The position numbers were made by a program, and so were the translations under genes. A DNA stretch of 64,000 nucleotides from assembly GCF_004187715.1 (NCBI RefSeq), contig NZ_QZWF01000002.1, positions 124,001 to 188,000 on the forward strand. Direction: 5' to 3'. The notes below the pieces were generated by a model. The model saw only the letters and a list, made by a program, of their open reading frames with translations, was not told where the DNA came from and made no database searches. The stretch's first letter is position 1, and every line of letters begins with the position of its first letter. This document shows positions 55,263 to 62,715 of this stretch, one piece after another. Origin of the DNA: Streptomyces sp. F001. GTDB taxonomy: Bacteria > Actinomycetota > Actinomycetes > Streptomycetales > Streptomycetaceae.

Positions 55263-55640
55263 GGGTGCCTCCTGGGGATCTTGGCAGTCGGACCCCGACC
55301 TGCGTTTTAGCTGGTCAGGGGGGTGACCTCAGTTGTTGATCTGGGCGGTTCCTGGCGCTCGGAAGCAGGTTCTGGCGATGGTGAGCCGACGTGGGCCGGC
55401 TGGGTGCCACTGTCCGCAGTATCGACCTTGCGGCAGCGAAGGTCACGTGTGCCCACCACGGGGGTGCAATCGCCGTACGCGCGTGGCGAGGCTGGTACCA
55501 GGGCGCCGAGGCTGCCGCGAGGGTCCCGGTCCGGTGCGCCGGTGAAGGGTGAGGGTGCGTCAGGTGCAGCGCTGCCCCGGGGCTGTCCTATGGATTTTGG
55601 TTGATCCATAGGAGTGCACGGACCAGGTCCGGGTCATTTC
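55263..55640. other. Stretch without a clear gene; hairpin at 55587-55612
   Basis: No frame here has a ribosome site, known motif or convincing codon pattern. CCTATGGAT (55587-55595) and ATCCATAGG (55604-55612) form a perfect 9-base stem around a T-rich loop, and the segment is less GC-rich than its surroundings around 55300-55330 and 55585-55615. No gene on either strand ends just before the hairpin, so it does not look like an ordinary terminator. It may be the relic of an inserted element. The left part must contain the dhaK promoter. Confidence 0.45.
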
Positions 55641-55653
55641 GCTGTCTGACAGC
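55641..55653. promoter_or_regulatory. Palindromic operator before the DUF899 gene
   Basis: GCTGTCTGACAGC has perfect 6-base arms around one T, 74 bases before the DUF899 start. Its core CTGTCTGACAG differs only in the central base from the site at the GntR gene (24162-24172). Confidence 0.5.
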
Positions 55654-55726
55654 TCTGTGGTCGGTCATACGGTGGTGTGCCAGAGCAGATGGTGGCCACC
55701 AGACAGCAGCCAGGCCGGGAGTAGCG

Positions 55727-56416
55727 ATGCGTCCAACCAATCTCACCGGCGAGTCGGCCGAATACGTCGGCGCCCGCGAGGAACTGCGGCAAGCCGAGAT
55801 CGAGCTGATGCGCCATCGTGAACGCGTCGCCGACCTGCGTCGCCGGTTGCCACTGGGCCCGGTCGTCGATGACTACGAGTTCGAGGAGGGGCCTGCTGAT
55901 CTGCAGGCTGGTGACGCGCCGGCGCAGACTGTGCGCCTGGGCGAACTGTTCACTCGGCCCGGGCGTGACCTGGTCGTCTACCACCTCATGTATGGCAAGA
56001 AGCAGACCGAGCCGTGCCCCATGTGCACGATGTGGTGCGACGGGTTCAACGGAGTGGCCCACCACATCGCGCAGAACGTCGACCTCGCGATCGTCGCCGC
56101 AGCCGACCTGTCCACGCTCCGCGCACACGCCCGAAACCGGAGGTGGACGAATCTGCGTCTGCTCAGCGCCGGGTCCAGCACCTTCAAATACGACCTGGGC
56201 AGCGAGGACGCCGAGGGCAACCAGGACTCGACGGTGTCGGTGTTCACCCGCGACGACAACGGGTCGGTGCGCCACTTCTACTCGGCGCACCCCCGGATGT
56301 CCGACGACATCGACCAGCGAGGCATCGACTTGCTCAGCCCGGTATGGCACATCCTCGACCTGACCCGCCAAGGCCGGGACAACTGGCTCGCCGCACTCGA
56401 CTACCAGAGGCCGTAA
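55727..56416 (+). CDS. DUF899 (thioredoxin-like) protein
   Basis: A 229-residue cytoplasmic protein. An N-terminal helix (EYVGAREELRQAEIELMRHRE) is followed by a thioredoxin-like core with CPMCTMWCDGF (Cys at about 101, 104, 108) in place of the usual CxxC. FYSAHPRMSDDIDQRGIDLLSPVWHILDLT is typical of DUF899. A redox role is inferred from fold and Cys residues; no substrate is known. GGGAG precedes ATG 55727. It is monocistronic with a palindrome upstream. Confidence 0.88.
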   Translation: MRPTNLTGESAEYVGAREELRQAEIELMRHRERVADLRRRLPLGPVVDDYEFEEGPADLQAGDAPAQTVRLGELFTRPGRDLVVYHLMYGKKQTEPCPMCTMWCDGFNGVAHHIAQNVDLAIVAAADLSTLRAHARNRRWTNLRLLSAGSSTFKYDLGSEDAEGNQDSTVSVFTRDDNGSVRHFYSAHPRMSDDIDQRGIDLLSPVWHILDLTRQGRDNWLAALDYQRP

Positions 56417-56512
56417 GGTCCGGCATACGTGCTGGGGCCGGCCGCCGGCCGGCCGGGAACTGCCCGTATGCGCCGGGCCACGGTGAGGTCGGGGCGGCCG
56501 TGGATCTCGGGC

Positions 56513-58231
56513 TCACTCGCAGGTGATCTCGTCCCGCGGGGTGTATCGGGTGCGGAACGGTTCCCGGTTCACTTCCCGGCCGTCGTTGTAGAAGACCCGC
56601 TCCACGGTGACGTCGAAGCCCTCGAGCGGGGTCTGCGGCACGCATTCCTTGTCGGTGCTCACCTTGTGCGCCGGCTGTTTCACGCTGGTGCGTGGCCCCT
56701 TGACCGACTTGATCTCGTCGTACTTCTTCGTGCCGAGGAAAGTGACGGTCACGGAGGTGTCCGTGGACTCGGCCTGGATGTACATGGCGTTGCCGGAGTC
56801 GTTGGTGAACCTGAGGTCGAGGCTGCCCCAGGCGACCGTCGCCTCGCGGCCCTCGGGGTAGCGCTCGATGTAGAAGGAGTGGGCGCCGTACTCCACGGGC
56901 TCGACCCCGGCGAAGAACATCGCGTTGAAGACGGTCGTGGCCACGGCGGAGACACCGCCGCCGGACGCCTTGGTGAACTGGTCGTCGAGGATCATGATGC
57001 CCTCGACGAAGCCGTTGGCCTCGGTGCGTTCGCCGACGGTCCGGTTGAAGCTCCAGGTCTCGCCCGGCAGGACGACGGAGCCGTTGATGAGTTCCACGGC
57101 CCGGCCGATGTTCTTCGTGCGGTAGGCGGCCGGTTCGAAGTTGACGGTGAAGGAGGACATCTTCTCCGTCAGTCCCAGCTGCGCCGCGTTCTCGCGCGTC
57201 ACCTCCGGCTGGGTCCTGCGGGTGGCCACTTCGCCGGTGCGGGCGGTGCCCGACTTGGTGAGCAGCGGCAGCACGGCCTTGCTCAGCGCCTTGTCGGTGA
57301 CCTCCAGGCCGGCCCTGGCGTCGTCGGCCACTACGACCTTGTCGCCGTCGAGGCGCAGCCTGGCGTTCTCGGCCTTGCCGGTGATGTCGGCGATGGGGTC
57401 GGCCACCGCGGGAGCGGCGCGCAGGCCCTCGGCGTCGAGCTTCGGCGTCAGCCTGCCGGTGCCGTCCGGCCGCATCGTCAGGTGCTCGCCCAGGACGGCC
57501 GGGCTGATCGTGAACCGTTTGCCGCCCGCGGTGAGCGTGACGGGCGCCGACATGGCCGGCTGTGCGAACCCGCGCATCGCTCGCCGCACCTGCTCCGCGG
57601 TGACCTTCGGCTTGGTCTCTCGGGCGGGCAGGACCGTGACCGAGTCGGCCTTGCCGCGCAGGAAGGAGGTGCGCAGGGGGCCGACCGCGGCATCCACGTC
57701 CAGCGCGTACCCGCTGCGCGGAGCGACCTGCTCGGCTTGGCCGTCCGCGAAGGTGATCGCGCCGTCGCGGACCTTCTGGTCGAGTGTCTTCGCCAGTTTC
57801 CCGAGGACGGCGCGGGCCTTGTCCTCGTCGACGCGTACGACCGGCTCGATGTCACCGCCCGTACGAAAAAGTCCGCCGATCATGCTGAAGGGATCGTTGC
57901 CGGTGCGCGTCGCCCGGTCAACGGTCTGCTGAGCGTCGAAGGTGAGTCCGGCCTGCTGCGGATCGACCGCGCCCGTGCGGTCGCCGACTTTCACGGCCAG
58001 CTCATGTGAGCCGGCCGCCGCCAAGTGCTTCTCCAGCTTCCTGGTGGCCTCTGCACGGCTCAGGTCCCCGATGTCCACACCGCGCACCGTCGTGCCCGCC
58101 TCGATCTCACCGCCTGTGAGCAGCAGCCCGGCGAGATACAGACCGCCGACGCCGAGGGTCAGCACACCGCCGGCCAGGGCGAGGGGCGGAACGGAGGCAA
58201 TTCGCGGAACGGAGGTTATTCGGGGGCGCAT
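56513..58231 (-). CDS. VanW family protein with peptidoglycan-binding repeats
   Basis: A 572-residue membrane-anchored protein. The N-terminal membrane segment spans about 18-40. Two or three YoaR/PG4-type putative peptidoglycan-binding modules lie at about 45-330 (TTVRGVDIGDLSRAEATRKLE opens the first). The VanW domain is about 360-480 (NIGRAVELINGSVVLPGETWSFNRTVGERT, KASGGGVSAVATTVFNAMFFAG, HSFYIERYPEGREATV). A C-terminal G5-like tail follows (CVPQTPLEGFDVTVERVFYNDG). It acts at the outer face of the membrane; the function of VanW proteins is not settled. Confidence 0.92.
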   Translation of the reverse strand: MRPRITSVPRIASVPPLALAGGVLTLGVGGLYLAGLLLTGGEIEAGTTVRGVDIGDLSRAEATRKLEKHLAAAGSHELAVKVGDRTGAVDPQQAGLTFDAQQTVDRATRTGNDPFSMIGGLFRTGGDIEPVVRVDEDKARAVLGKLAKTLDQKVRDGAITFADGQAEQVAPRSGYALDVDAAVGPLRTSFLRGKADSVTVLPARETKPKVTAEQVRRAMRGFAQPAMSAPVTLTAGGKRFTISPAVLGEHLTMRPDGTGRLTPKLDAEGLRAAPAVADPIADITGKAENARLRLDGDKVVVADDARAGLEVTDKALSKAVLPLLTKSGTARTGEVATRRTQPEVTRENAAQLGLTEKMSSFTVNFEPAAYRTKNIGRAVELINGSVVLPGETWSFNRTVGERTEANGFVEGIMILDDQFTKASGGGVSAVATTVFNAMFFAGVEPVEYGAHSFYIERYPEGREATVAWGSLDLRFTNDSGNAMYIQAESTDTSVTVTFLGTKKYDEIKSVKGPRTSVKQPAHKVSTDKECVPQTPLEGFDVTVERVFYNDGREVNREPFRTRYTPRDEITCE

Positions 58232-58468
58232 GAGCCTCCTGGAAAGTCGTTAGGACGGTGCACCCGATGACGCAACGCTGTGTGCAGGGCAAGCACCCCA
58301 ACCTACCCGCAATCGGGCGATAAACGTGTATGTTCCATGTCACGCCAGGCGCCGGAGGCGCTGCTCCTGGGGCGGGCAGCTCCAAAGGGGCCGCCCGCCT
58401 CTTCCGCTGCCCCGCCGTCGCGATCTCCCGGTCGACCGCGCTGCCGTCGAGGGCGTGAGCGTGCCCCC

Positions 58469-58861
58469 TTACCGCCCCGCCGCCTCCCGGGCGATGTCCT
58501 CGAACCGAGCGCCCATCGCCGCGGCAAGGGCATTGGCGGCCGACAGCGGGCGGACCATGACCATCAGGTCGTCGATCCTCCCGTCCTCGTCGACGTGCAG
58601 GAAGTCGCAGCCCTGGATCTGCTTTCCGGAGACCGTGGCGGTGAAGACGAGGGCGTGGTCGCGGCCGTCGGGGTGGGTGAACTCCCGTACATAGGTGAAG
58701 TCCTCGAATACCTCGGACACGGCGCGCAGGATCGCGGCGGTGATCGCCTTGCCGGTGTACGGCTTGAAGACGACGGGGCTGGTGAAGACGACGTCGTCGG
58801 CCAGTAGCGCCTCCATGGCGTCGACGTCCTTGCTTTCGACCGCCTTGCGGAAGGGGTGCAT
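58469..58861 (-). CDS. SnoaL-like/NTF2-fold protein
   Basis: A 130-residue single-domain protein of the NTF2-like fold (HPFRKAVESKDVDAMEALLADDVVFTSPVVFKPYTGKAI, in parts; ends FLHVDEDGRIDDLMVMVRPL). Such domains bind or isomerise small organic molecules; the ligand is unknown. GAGAGAGGC precedes ATG 58861. The palindrome 24-39 bases upstream resembles the MarR-type sites of the window. Confidence 0.88.
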   Translation of the reverse strand: MHPFRKAVESKDVDAMEALLADDVVFTSPVVFKPYTGKAITAAILRAVSEVFEDFTYVREFTHPDGRDHALVFTATVSGKQIQGCDFLHVDEDGRIDDLMVMVRPLSAANALAAAMGARFEDIAREAAGR

Positions 58862-58884
58862 GTGATCGCCTCTCTCATGGACTA

Positions 58885-58900
58885 ATGCAACTTGTTGCAT
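58885..58900. promoter_or_regulatory. MarR-type operator before the SnoaL-like gene
   Basis: ATGCAACTTGTTGCAT has perfect 7-base arms around TT. It shares TGCAAC-N2-GTTGCA with the palindrome at 46160-46173. Confidence 0.65.
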
Positions 58901-58977
58901 AACTGAGCGTAGGGGAGTCAGGGCATCTTCGGAAGGAGTCGGTGCACCGTGTGCCGACCGGTTCGAGCGGTCCCAGG

Positions 58978-60027
58978 TCATCCCCGATGTACACGGTCCA
59001 CCAGGATGTCGATCACCAGGGGGGTGCGCGGGCCGAAGCTGAGGAGGACGCCGTCCTCGAGGGTGACGATGCGGCGGTTCATGCCGGCCGGGGTCTCGCG
59101 GATGCCGGGGACGTCGAGGAGGCCGTCGATGCCACCGACCGATTCCAGCCCCTTGCTCATCATCAGGATCACCTCGGGCTGGGCCTTGACCAGGGCCTCG
59201 CTGGTCAGCGGAGTGAACGGCTTGTCCAGGCCGGACGCGACGCCCGCATCCACCGCGCCCGCGGCCTCGATCAGCGAGTCGGCCCCCGAGCCCTTCCCGC
59301 CCATGAGGTAGACGGCCGCGCTGCCGCGCATGTAGAGGAAGGCCACTGTCGGACGGCTGCCCTCGGGGACGGCCGCCCTGGCCGCCGCGAGGTCCTTGCC
59401 GATACGGGAGTCGAGGGCCTTGCCCGCCTCGGGGACGCCGAGGGCTGCGGCGATCCGGGTCGTCCGGGTGGAGACGTCGGCCAGTTCGGTGGCCGGATCG
59501 AGCACGACGACGGGGATGCCGGCGTCACGGATCTGGTCGATCACCTCCTGCGGCCCCGTGTCGGTGTCGGCGAGGACGACGGTGGGACGCAGGGAGAGCA
59601 CGCTCTCCGCACTCACGTCGTGCGCCTTGGTGACCAGGGGCAGGTCCTTCGCCTCCTCGAAGGTGGCCGTGATGTCGCGCCCCACCACCCGGTCGCCGAG
59701 CCCGAGGGTGAAGACGATCTCCGCCACGCCGCCGTTGAGCGGCAGGATCCGGGAGGCGTCCCTGACGGTGACCTTCCGTCCGTCGGAGGAGTCGACCGTG
59801 ACGGGCAACTCCGGTGTGGGCGGCTCCCCTTCGAGCGGTACGAGGGAGTTCCCCGCCAGTTGCTTCTGTGCCGCCGCGGCACGCTCGCTCGCGGAGGCCG
59901 GTGACGCGTCCGCCCCCGCGGAACCCGAGCCGCCTCCGCACGCCGCCGTCACCAGCGCGACAACCAGAGCGAGGGTGGCGGCAGCCCGCCGTCGCGGGGG
60001 GCGGTGGGGTCTTCCGGGTGCGCGCAT
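58978..60027 (-). CDS. HmuT-like haem/iron ABC substrate-binding lipoprotein
   Basis: A 349-residue protein with a basic N-terminus and lipobox TAAC (Cys30). The class III (TroA/BtuF-like) core has two lobes joined by a helix. RILPLNGGVAEIVFTLGLGDRVVGRD opens lobe 1, DVSAESVLSLRPTVVLADTDTGP follows, and PQEVIDQIRDAGIPVVVLD is typical of haem-binding HmuT proteins. It begins 45 bases left of an iron box, so expression should rise in iron starvation. The usual permease and ATPase (HmuU, HmuV) are not on this strand downstream; they may lie beyond the right edge or elsewhere. Confidence 0.88.
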   Translation of the reverse strand: MRAPGRPHRPPRRRAAATLALVVALVTAACGGGSGSAGADASPASASERAAAAQKQLAGNSLVPLEGEPPTPELPVTVDSSDGRKVTVRDASRILPLNGGVAEIVFTLGLGDRVVGRDITATFEEAKDLPLVTKAHDVSAESVLSLRPTVVLADTDTGPQEVIDQIRDAGIPVVVLDPATELADVSTRTTRIAAALGVPEAGKALDSRIGKDLAAARAAVPEGSRPTVAFLYMRGSAAVYLMGGKGSGADSLIEAAGAVDAGVASGLDKPFTPLTSEALVKAQPEVILMMSKGLESVGGIDGLLDVPGIRETPAGMNRRIVTLEDGVLLSFGPRTPLVIDILVDRVHRG

Positions 60028-60071
60028 GGCTCGGCCCTTTCCTCTCGGCTGGCATACAGATGATCAGTAGT

Positions 60072-60090
60072 TTAGGTTAGCCTCACCTAA
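60072..60090. promoter_or_regulatory. Iron box (DmdR1/IdeR operator)
   Basis: TTAGGTTAGCCTCACCTAA matches the actinobacterial iron-box consensus TTAGGTTAGGCTAACCTAA at 17 of 19 positions. It lies between the HmuT-like gene (start 60027) and the divergent surface protein (start 60114), so both should be repressed by iron-loaded regulator. Confidence 0.9.
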
Positions 60091-60113
60091 GTTATCGTGT
60101 GGTGGGGGTTTCC

Positions 60114-60884
60114 ATGGCATGGTCAAGTGGCCTGCACAGCAGGCGAGTTGGGTGGCTGCCGGTGGCTGCCGCCTCGGTGGTGCTGGCGCTGACGACGTCC
60201 CCAGCGGTCGCCGCGGGGGCGTCGGCGACGGGCCCCGAGGAGCAGAAACTCACCGTCTCCAAGGCCTCCGGCCTCGATCCGGCGGGCGAGACGGTGACCG
60301 TGTCCGGCTCCGGCTACAACACCGAGAAGGGCATCTACGTCGCCTTCTGCGTGGACAACGGCCCCGGCAAGACGCCCACGCCGTGCGTGGGCGGGGTGGA
60401 CATGTCCGGCGAGTCCGGGGCGTCCGCGTGGGTCTCCTCCAACCCGCCGTCGTACGGGGAGGGGCTGGCCAAGCCCTATGAGGGCAGTGGGCACAAGGGC
60501 TCGTTCGGTGTGCAGATCAAGGTGCGCGCCAAGGACGCCAACACCGACTGCACCAAGTCCGGCGTCACCTGCGCCGTCATCACCCGCAACGACCACACGC
60601 GGGGCGGCGACCAGAGCCAGACGGTACGGATTCCGGTCACCTTCGGCGACAGCGGCGGGGGTGCGTCCGCCGATGACTCCCCGGCGGCCACTGCGAGCGC
60701 GTCCACCCCTGGCGGGGATACGGATGCCGCCGCCGACACCGACGAGAGCGCTTCGGACGGCCCGCTGGCCGGCACCGGTTCGGACCTCGCGGTGCCGCTC
60801 GGGCTCACCGCCGCCGGGCTGGTCGCCGCCGGAGTCGGCACCTGGTACTGGGCGCGCCGGCGGCGTGGGGGACATGCGGGCTGA
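60114..60884 (+). CDS. Sortase-anchored surface protein with neocarzinostatin-like domain
   Basis: A 256-residue protein. A signal peptide spans about 1-36. A neocarzinostatin-type Ig-like domain (about 45-177) contains VTVSGSGYNTEKGIYVAFC, PTPCVGG, and TCAVITRNDH, with Cys79, 91, 146 and 153 and His161 shared with two paralogues to the right. An acidic Ser/Ala/Asp linker follows. LAGTG (218-222) with a membrane span (225-247) and RRRRGG tail is a class E-type sortase signal. It starts 24 bases after the iron box. A role in haem capture or relay in the cell wall is inferred. Confidence 0.85.
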   Translation: MAWSSGLHSRRVGWLPVAAASVVLALTTSPAVAAGASATGPEEQKLTVSKASGLDPAGETVTVSGSGYNTEKGIYVAFCVDNGPGKTPTPCVGGVDMSGESGASAWVSSNPPSYGEGLAKPYEGSGHKGSFGVQIKVRAKDANTDCTKSGVTCAVITRNDHTRGGDQSQTVRIPVTFGDSGGGASADDSPAATASASTPGGDTDAAADTDESASDGPLAGTGSDLAVPLGLTAAGLVAAGVGTWYWARRRRGGHAG

Positions 60885-60923
60885 CGTCGACGTCATCGTC
60901 GTACTGCAGAGAAAGGCTTGAAC

Positions 60924-61895
60924 GTGAAGGCGAGGAAAAGACCCGGCGCCGTCGTCCTGACGGGCGCTGCCCTGTTCGCGCTGCTGAGCCCGGGCGTGGC
61001 GGTCGCACAGGACGGGGACGCGTTCCCGCGCGAGGTGTCCGGCGGCTATGCGAGCTGGGCCACGACCGCCACCGTGCTGACGGACCAGGGTGTGTCCCTG
61101 AAGGCCGGTGAAGGCGTACAGGGTTCCGCGAACCGGACCTGGTTCCCGGCCACCGGCGGCGGCACGGACCCGGAAACCGGCGTCGCGGACGTCGAGTTCG
61201 ACGGCACGGCCCGGCTCACCCGGTCCGCCGATCCCGACGACCCGCTGCTCCTCGGTGCTCTGCGCCTGCGACTGGTCCACGACGGGGGCACGCTGTACGC
61301 CCGTACCGGACTCGACGGTGAGGAACGCGAAGTCGCCCTGGCGGACGTGGAGTCGGGTGGCACCGCACCCGCTGTACGCGACGGCGGTGTGACGTGGACG
61401 GGCTTGCGGGCTGCCCTGACGGACGAGGGTGCCCGGCTGCTGGCCGCCTGGAGCGGGCAGGAGTTCGCGGCGGGGGACGCGCTGGGCCTGCTCGACCTGA
61501 CGGTGGGCACGGGAGGCGGGGCCTCGCCGTCGCCCGCGCAACCCGAAGGGGCGGGCGAGAGTCCCACGCTGCAGCCTGCCCCGCCGGTCGCCGCCGCGCC
61601 CGCTGCCCCGGACGAGGTCGACTCGAAGCCCACCGCGGCCGTCACGCATCCCACCCTGACCGTCGGCGGCCGACAGCAGGTCACCGGCGACGGCTTCGAA
61701 CCCGGCGCGGTGGTCCTCGTCGCGATCGACGGCGACACCCGGTACCAGGCGGTCGCGGACGAACAGGGCCGGCTCAGCCGGACGTTCCCCGTGTACGCCA
61801 ACGCCGCTGACGGCGCGCACACGGTCGAGCTGTACAGCGTGACCGGCGAACGCGGCAGCGCCGTCGCCCGGTTCGGGGTGCAGTCCGCGGACTGA
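60924..61895 (+). CDS. Secreted HtaA-like (haem-binding) domain protein
   Basis: A 323-residue protein starting at GTG 60924, seven bases after GAGAAAGG. A Sec signal at about 1-29 (VVLTGAALFALLSPGVAVA) precedes the HtaA-type domain at about 35-195 (VSGGYASWATTATVL; ATGGGTDPETGVADVEFDGTARL; LRAALTDEGARLLAAW), a Pro/Ala-rich linker and a C-terminal Ig-like domain at about 240-322 (LTVGGRQQVTGDGFEPGAVV). HtaA domains bind haem at the surface of Corynebacterium. It lies 39 bases after the sortase-anchored protein, so they share the iron-controlled transcript. No C-terminal anchor is seen. Confidence 0.82.
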   Translation: MKARKRPGAVVLTGAALFALLSPGVAVAQDGDAFPREVSGGYASWATTATVLTDQGVSLKAGEGVQGSANRTWFPATGGGTDPETGVADVEFDGTARLTRSADPDDPLLLGALRLRLVHDGGTLYARTGLDGEEREVALADVESGGTAPAVRDGGVTWTGLRAALTDEGARLLAAWSGQEFAAGDALGLLDLTVGTGGGASPSPAQPEGAGESPTLQPAPPVAAAPAAPDEVDSKPTAAVTHPTLTVGGRQQVTGDGFEPGAVVLVAIDGDTRYQAVADEQGRLSRTFPVYANAADGAHTVELYSVTGERGSAVARFGVQSAD

Positions 61896-61924
61896 CCGGC
61901 GTGTTACCGGACTTGAACCCACAC

Positions 61925-61952
61925 AGGAGCGGGCCGCTCACGGTCCGCTCCT
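61925..61952 (+). terminator. Hairpin terminator after the HtaA-like gene
   Basis: AGGAGCGG (61925-61932) and CCGCTCCT (61945-61952) form an 8-base stem, extendable by GCC/GGT pairing into the loop, 30 bases after the stop. Confidence 0.8.
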
Positions 61953-62030
61953 CGGCATGCCCAAGTCCCTGTGACTGCACGGGAGTCGAGGATTCCTCGC
62001 CGTCCATTGACAGAAGCGCGAGCGGTCTAT

Positions 62031-62049
62031 TTAGGTTTGCCTTACCTAA
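62031..62049. promoter_or_regulatory. Second iron box (DmdR1/IdeR operator)
   Basis: TTAGGTTTGCCTTACCTAA matches the iron-box consensus at 16 of 19 positions and overlaps the -10 region of a promoter whose -35 is TTGACA (62007-62012). It is 38 bases before the next gene. Confidence 0.88.
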
Positions 62050-62086
62050 GTTGGGCCGCTGAAACTAGAAAGGTGCTCGTCACCCC

Positions 62087-62626
62087 ATGAGATCTGTTCT
62101 CTCCGCCCGGAACGCCGCCCGTGCCGGTCTCGCCGTCGCCGCCTCCGCCGCGCTGACCCTGGGCCTGGCCACCTCGGCCTCCGCCGCCACCTCCACCCGC
62201 AGCGTCGTCGACGGCAGCACCACCTACAACCTGTCGCTGACCAGCCCCGCCACGGCCGCGGCCGCAGGCCAGGTCATCACCGTCTCCGGCTCCGGCTACA
62301 ACCCGAGCCAGGGCATCTACGTCGGCCTCTGCGTGGTCGACGGCGCCCAGGGCGTGAACAAGCCGACCCCATGCCTGGGCGGCCAGGACGAGACCGGCTC
62401 GACGGGTGCCTCCCACTGGGTGAACAACACCTTCGGCGGCATGTTCGCCAACAGCTCCAAGTTCGGCTCCGGCGGCACCTTCAGCGTGCAGATCTACGTC
62501 AAGGCCACCCTCGACGACGGCCGCGTCTGCGGTGAGGACGTCACCTGCGCCGTGGTCACCCGCGCCGACCACTTCGACAGCGGCGACCGCAAGTACGACG
62601 TCCACGTCCCCATCGCCTTCCAGTAA
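62087..62626 (+). CDS. Secreted single-domain neocarzinostatin-like protein, iron-regulated
   Basis: A 179-residue protein. A signal peptide spans about 1-33 (AGLAVAASAALTLGLATSASA), and almost all of the mature protein is one neocarzinostatin-like Ig domain: VITVSGSGYNPSQGIYVGLC, PTPCLGG, GASHW, VTCAVVTRADH, VPIAF at the end. Cys82, 96, 148 and 154 should make two disulfides. His162 aligns with the conserved His of its paralogues. There is no anchor or linker, so it is released: a candidate haemophore-like or metal-chelate-binding protein. It follows an iron box. Confidence 0.85.
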   Translation: MRSVLSARNAARAGLAVAASAALTLGLATSASAATSTRSVVDGSTTYNLSLTSPATAAAAGQVITVSGSGYNPSQGIYVGLCVVDGAQGVNKPTPCLGGQDETGSTGASHWVNNTFGGMFANSSKFGSGGTFSVQIYVKATLDDGRVCGEDVTCAVVTRADHFDSGDRKYDVHVPIAFQ

Positions 62627-62638
62627 CCGCCCCTGTTC

Positions 62639-62667
62639 GGCCGGGCCCGCCGCCACCGGGCCCGGCC
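62639..62667 (+). terminator. GC-rich hairpin between the two neocarzinostatin-like genes
   Basis: GGCCGGGCCCG (62639-62649) pairs perfectly with CGGGCCCGGCC (62657-62667) over a 7-base loop, 12 bases after the stop and 48 before the next start. It probably terminates part of the transcripts so that the small protein is made in excess. Confidence 0.8.
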
Positions 62668-62715
62668 CTCGGCGTCCCACGGGGCCGGGCACACCCGACC
62701 AGCGAGGAACCTTCC

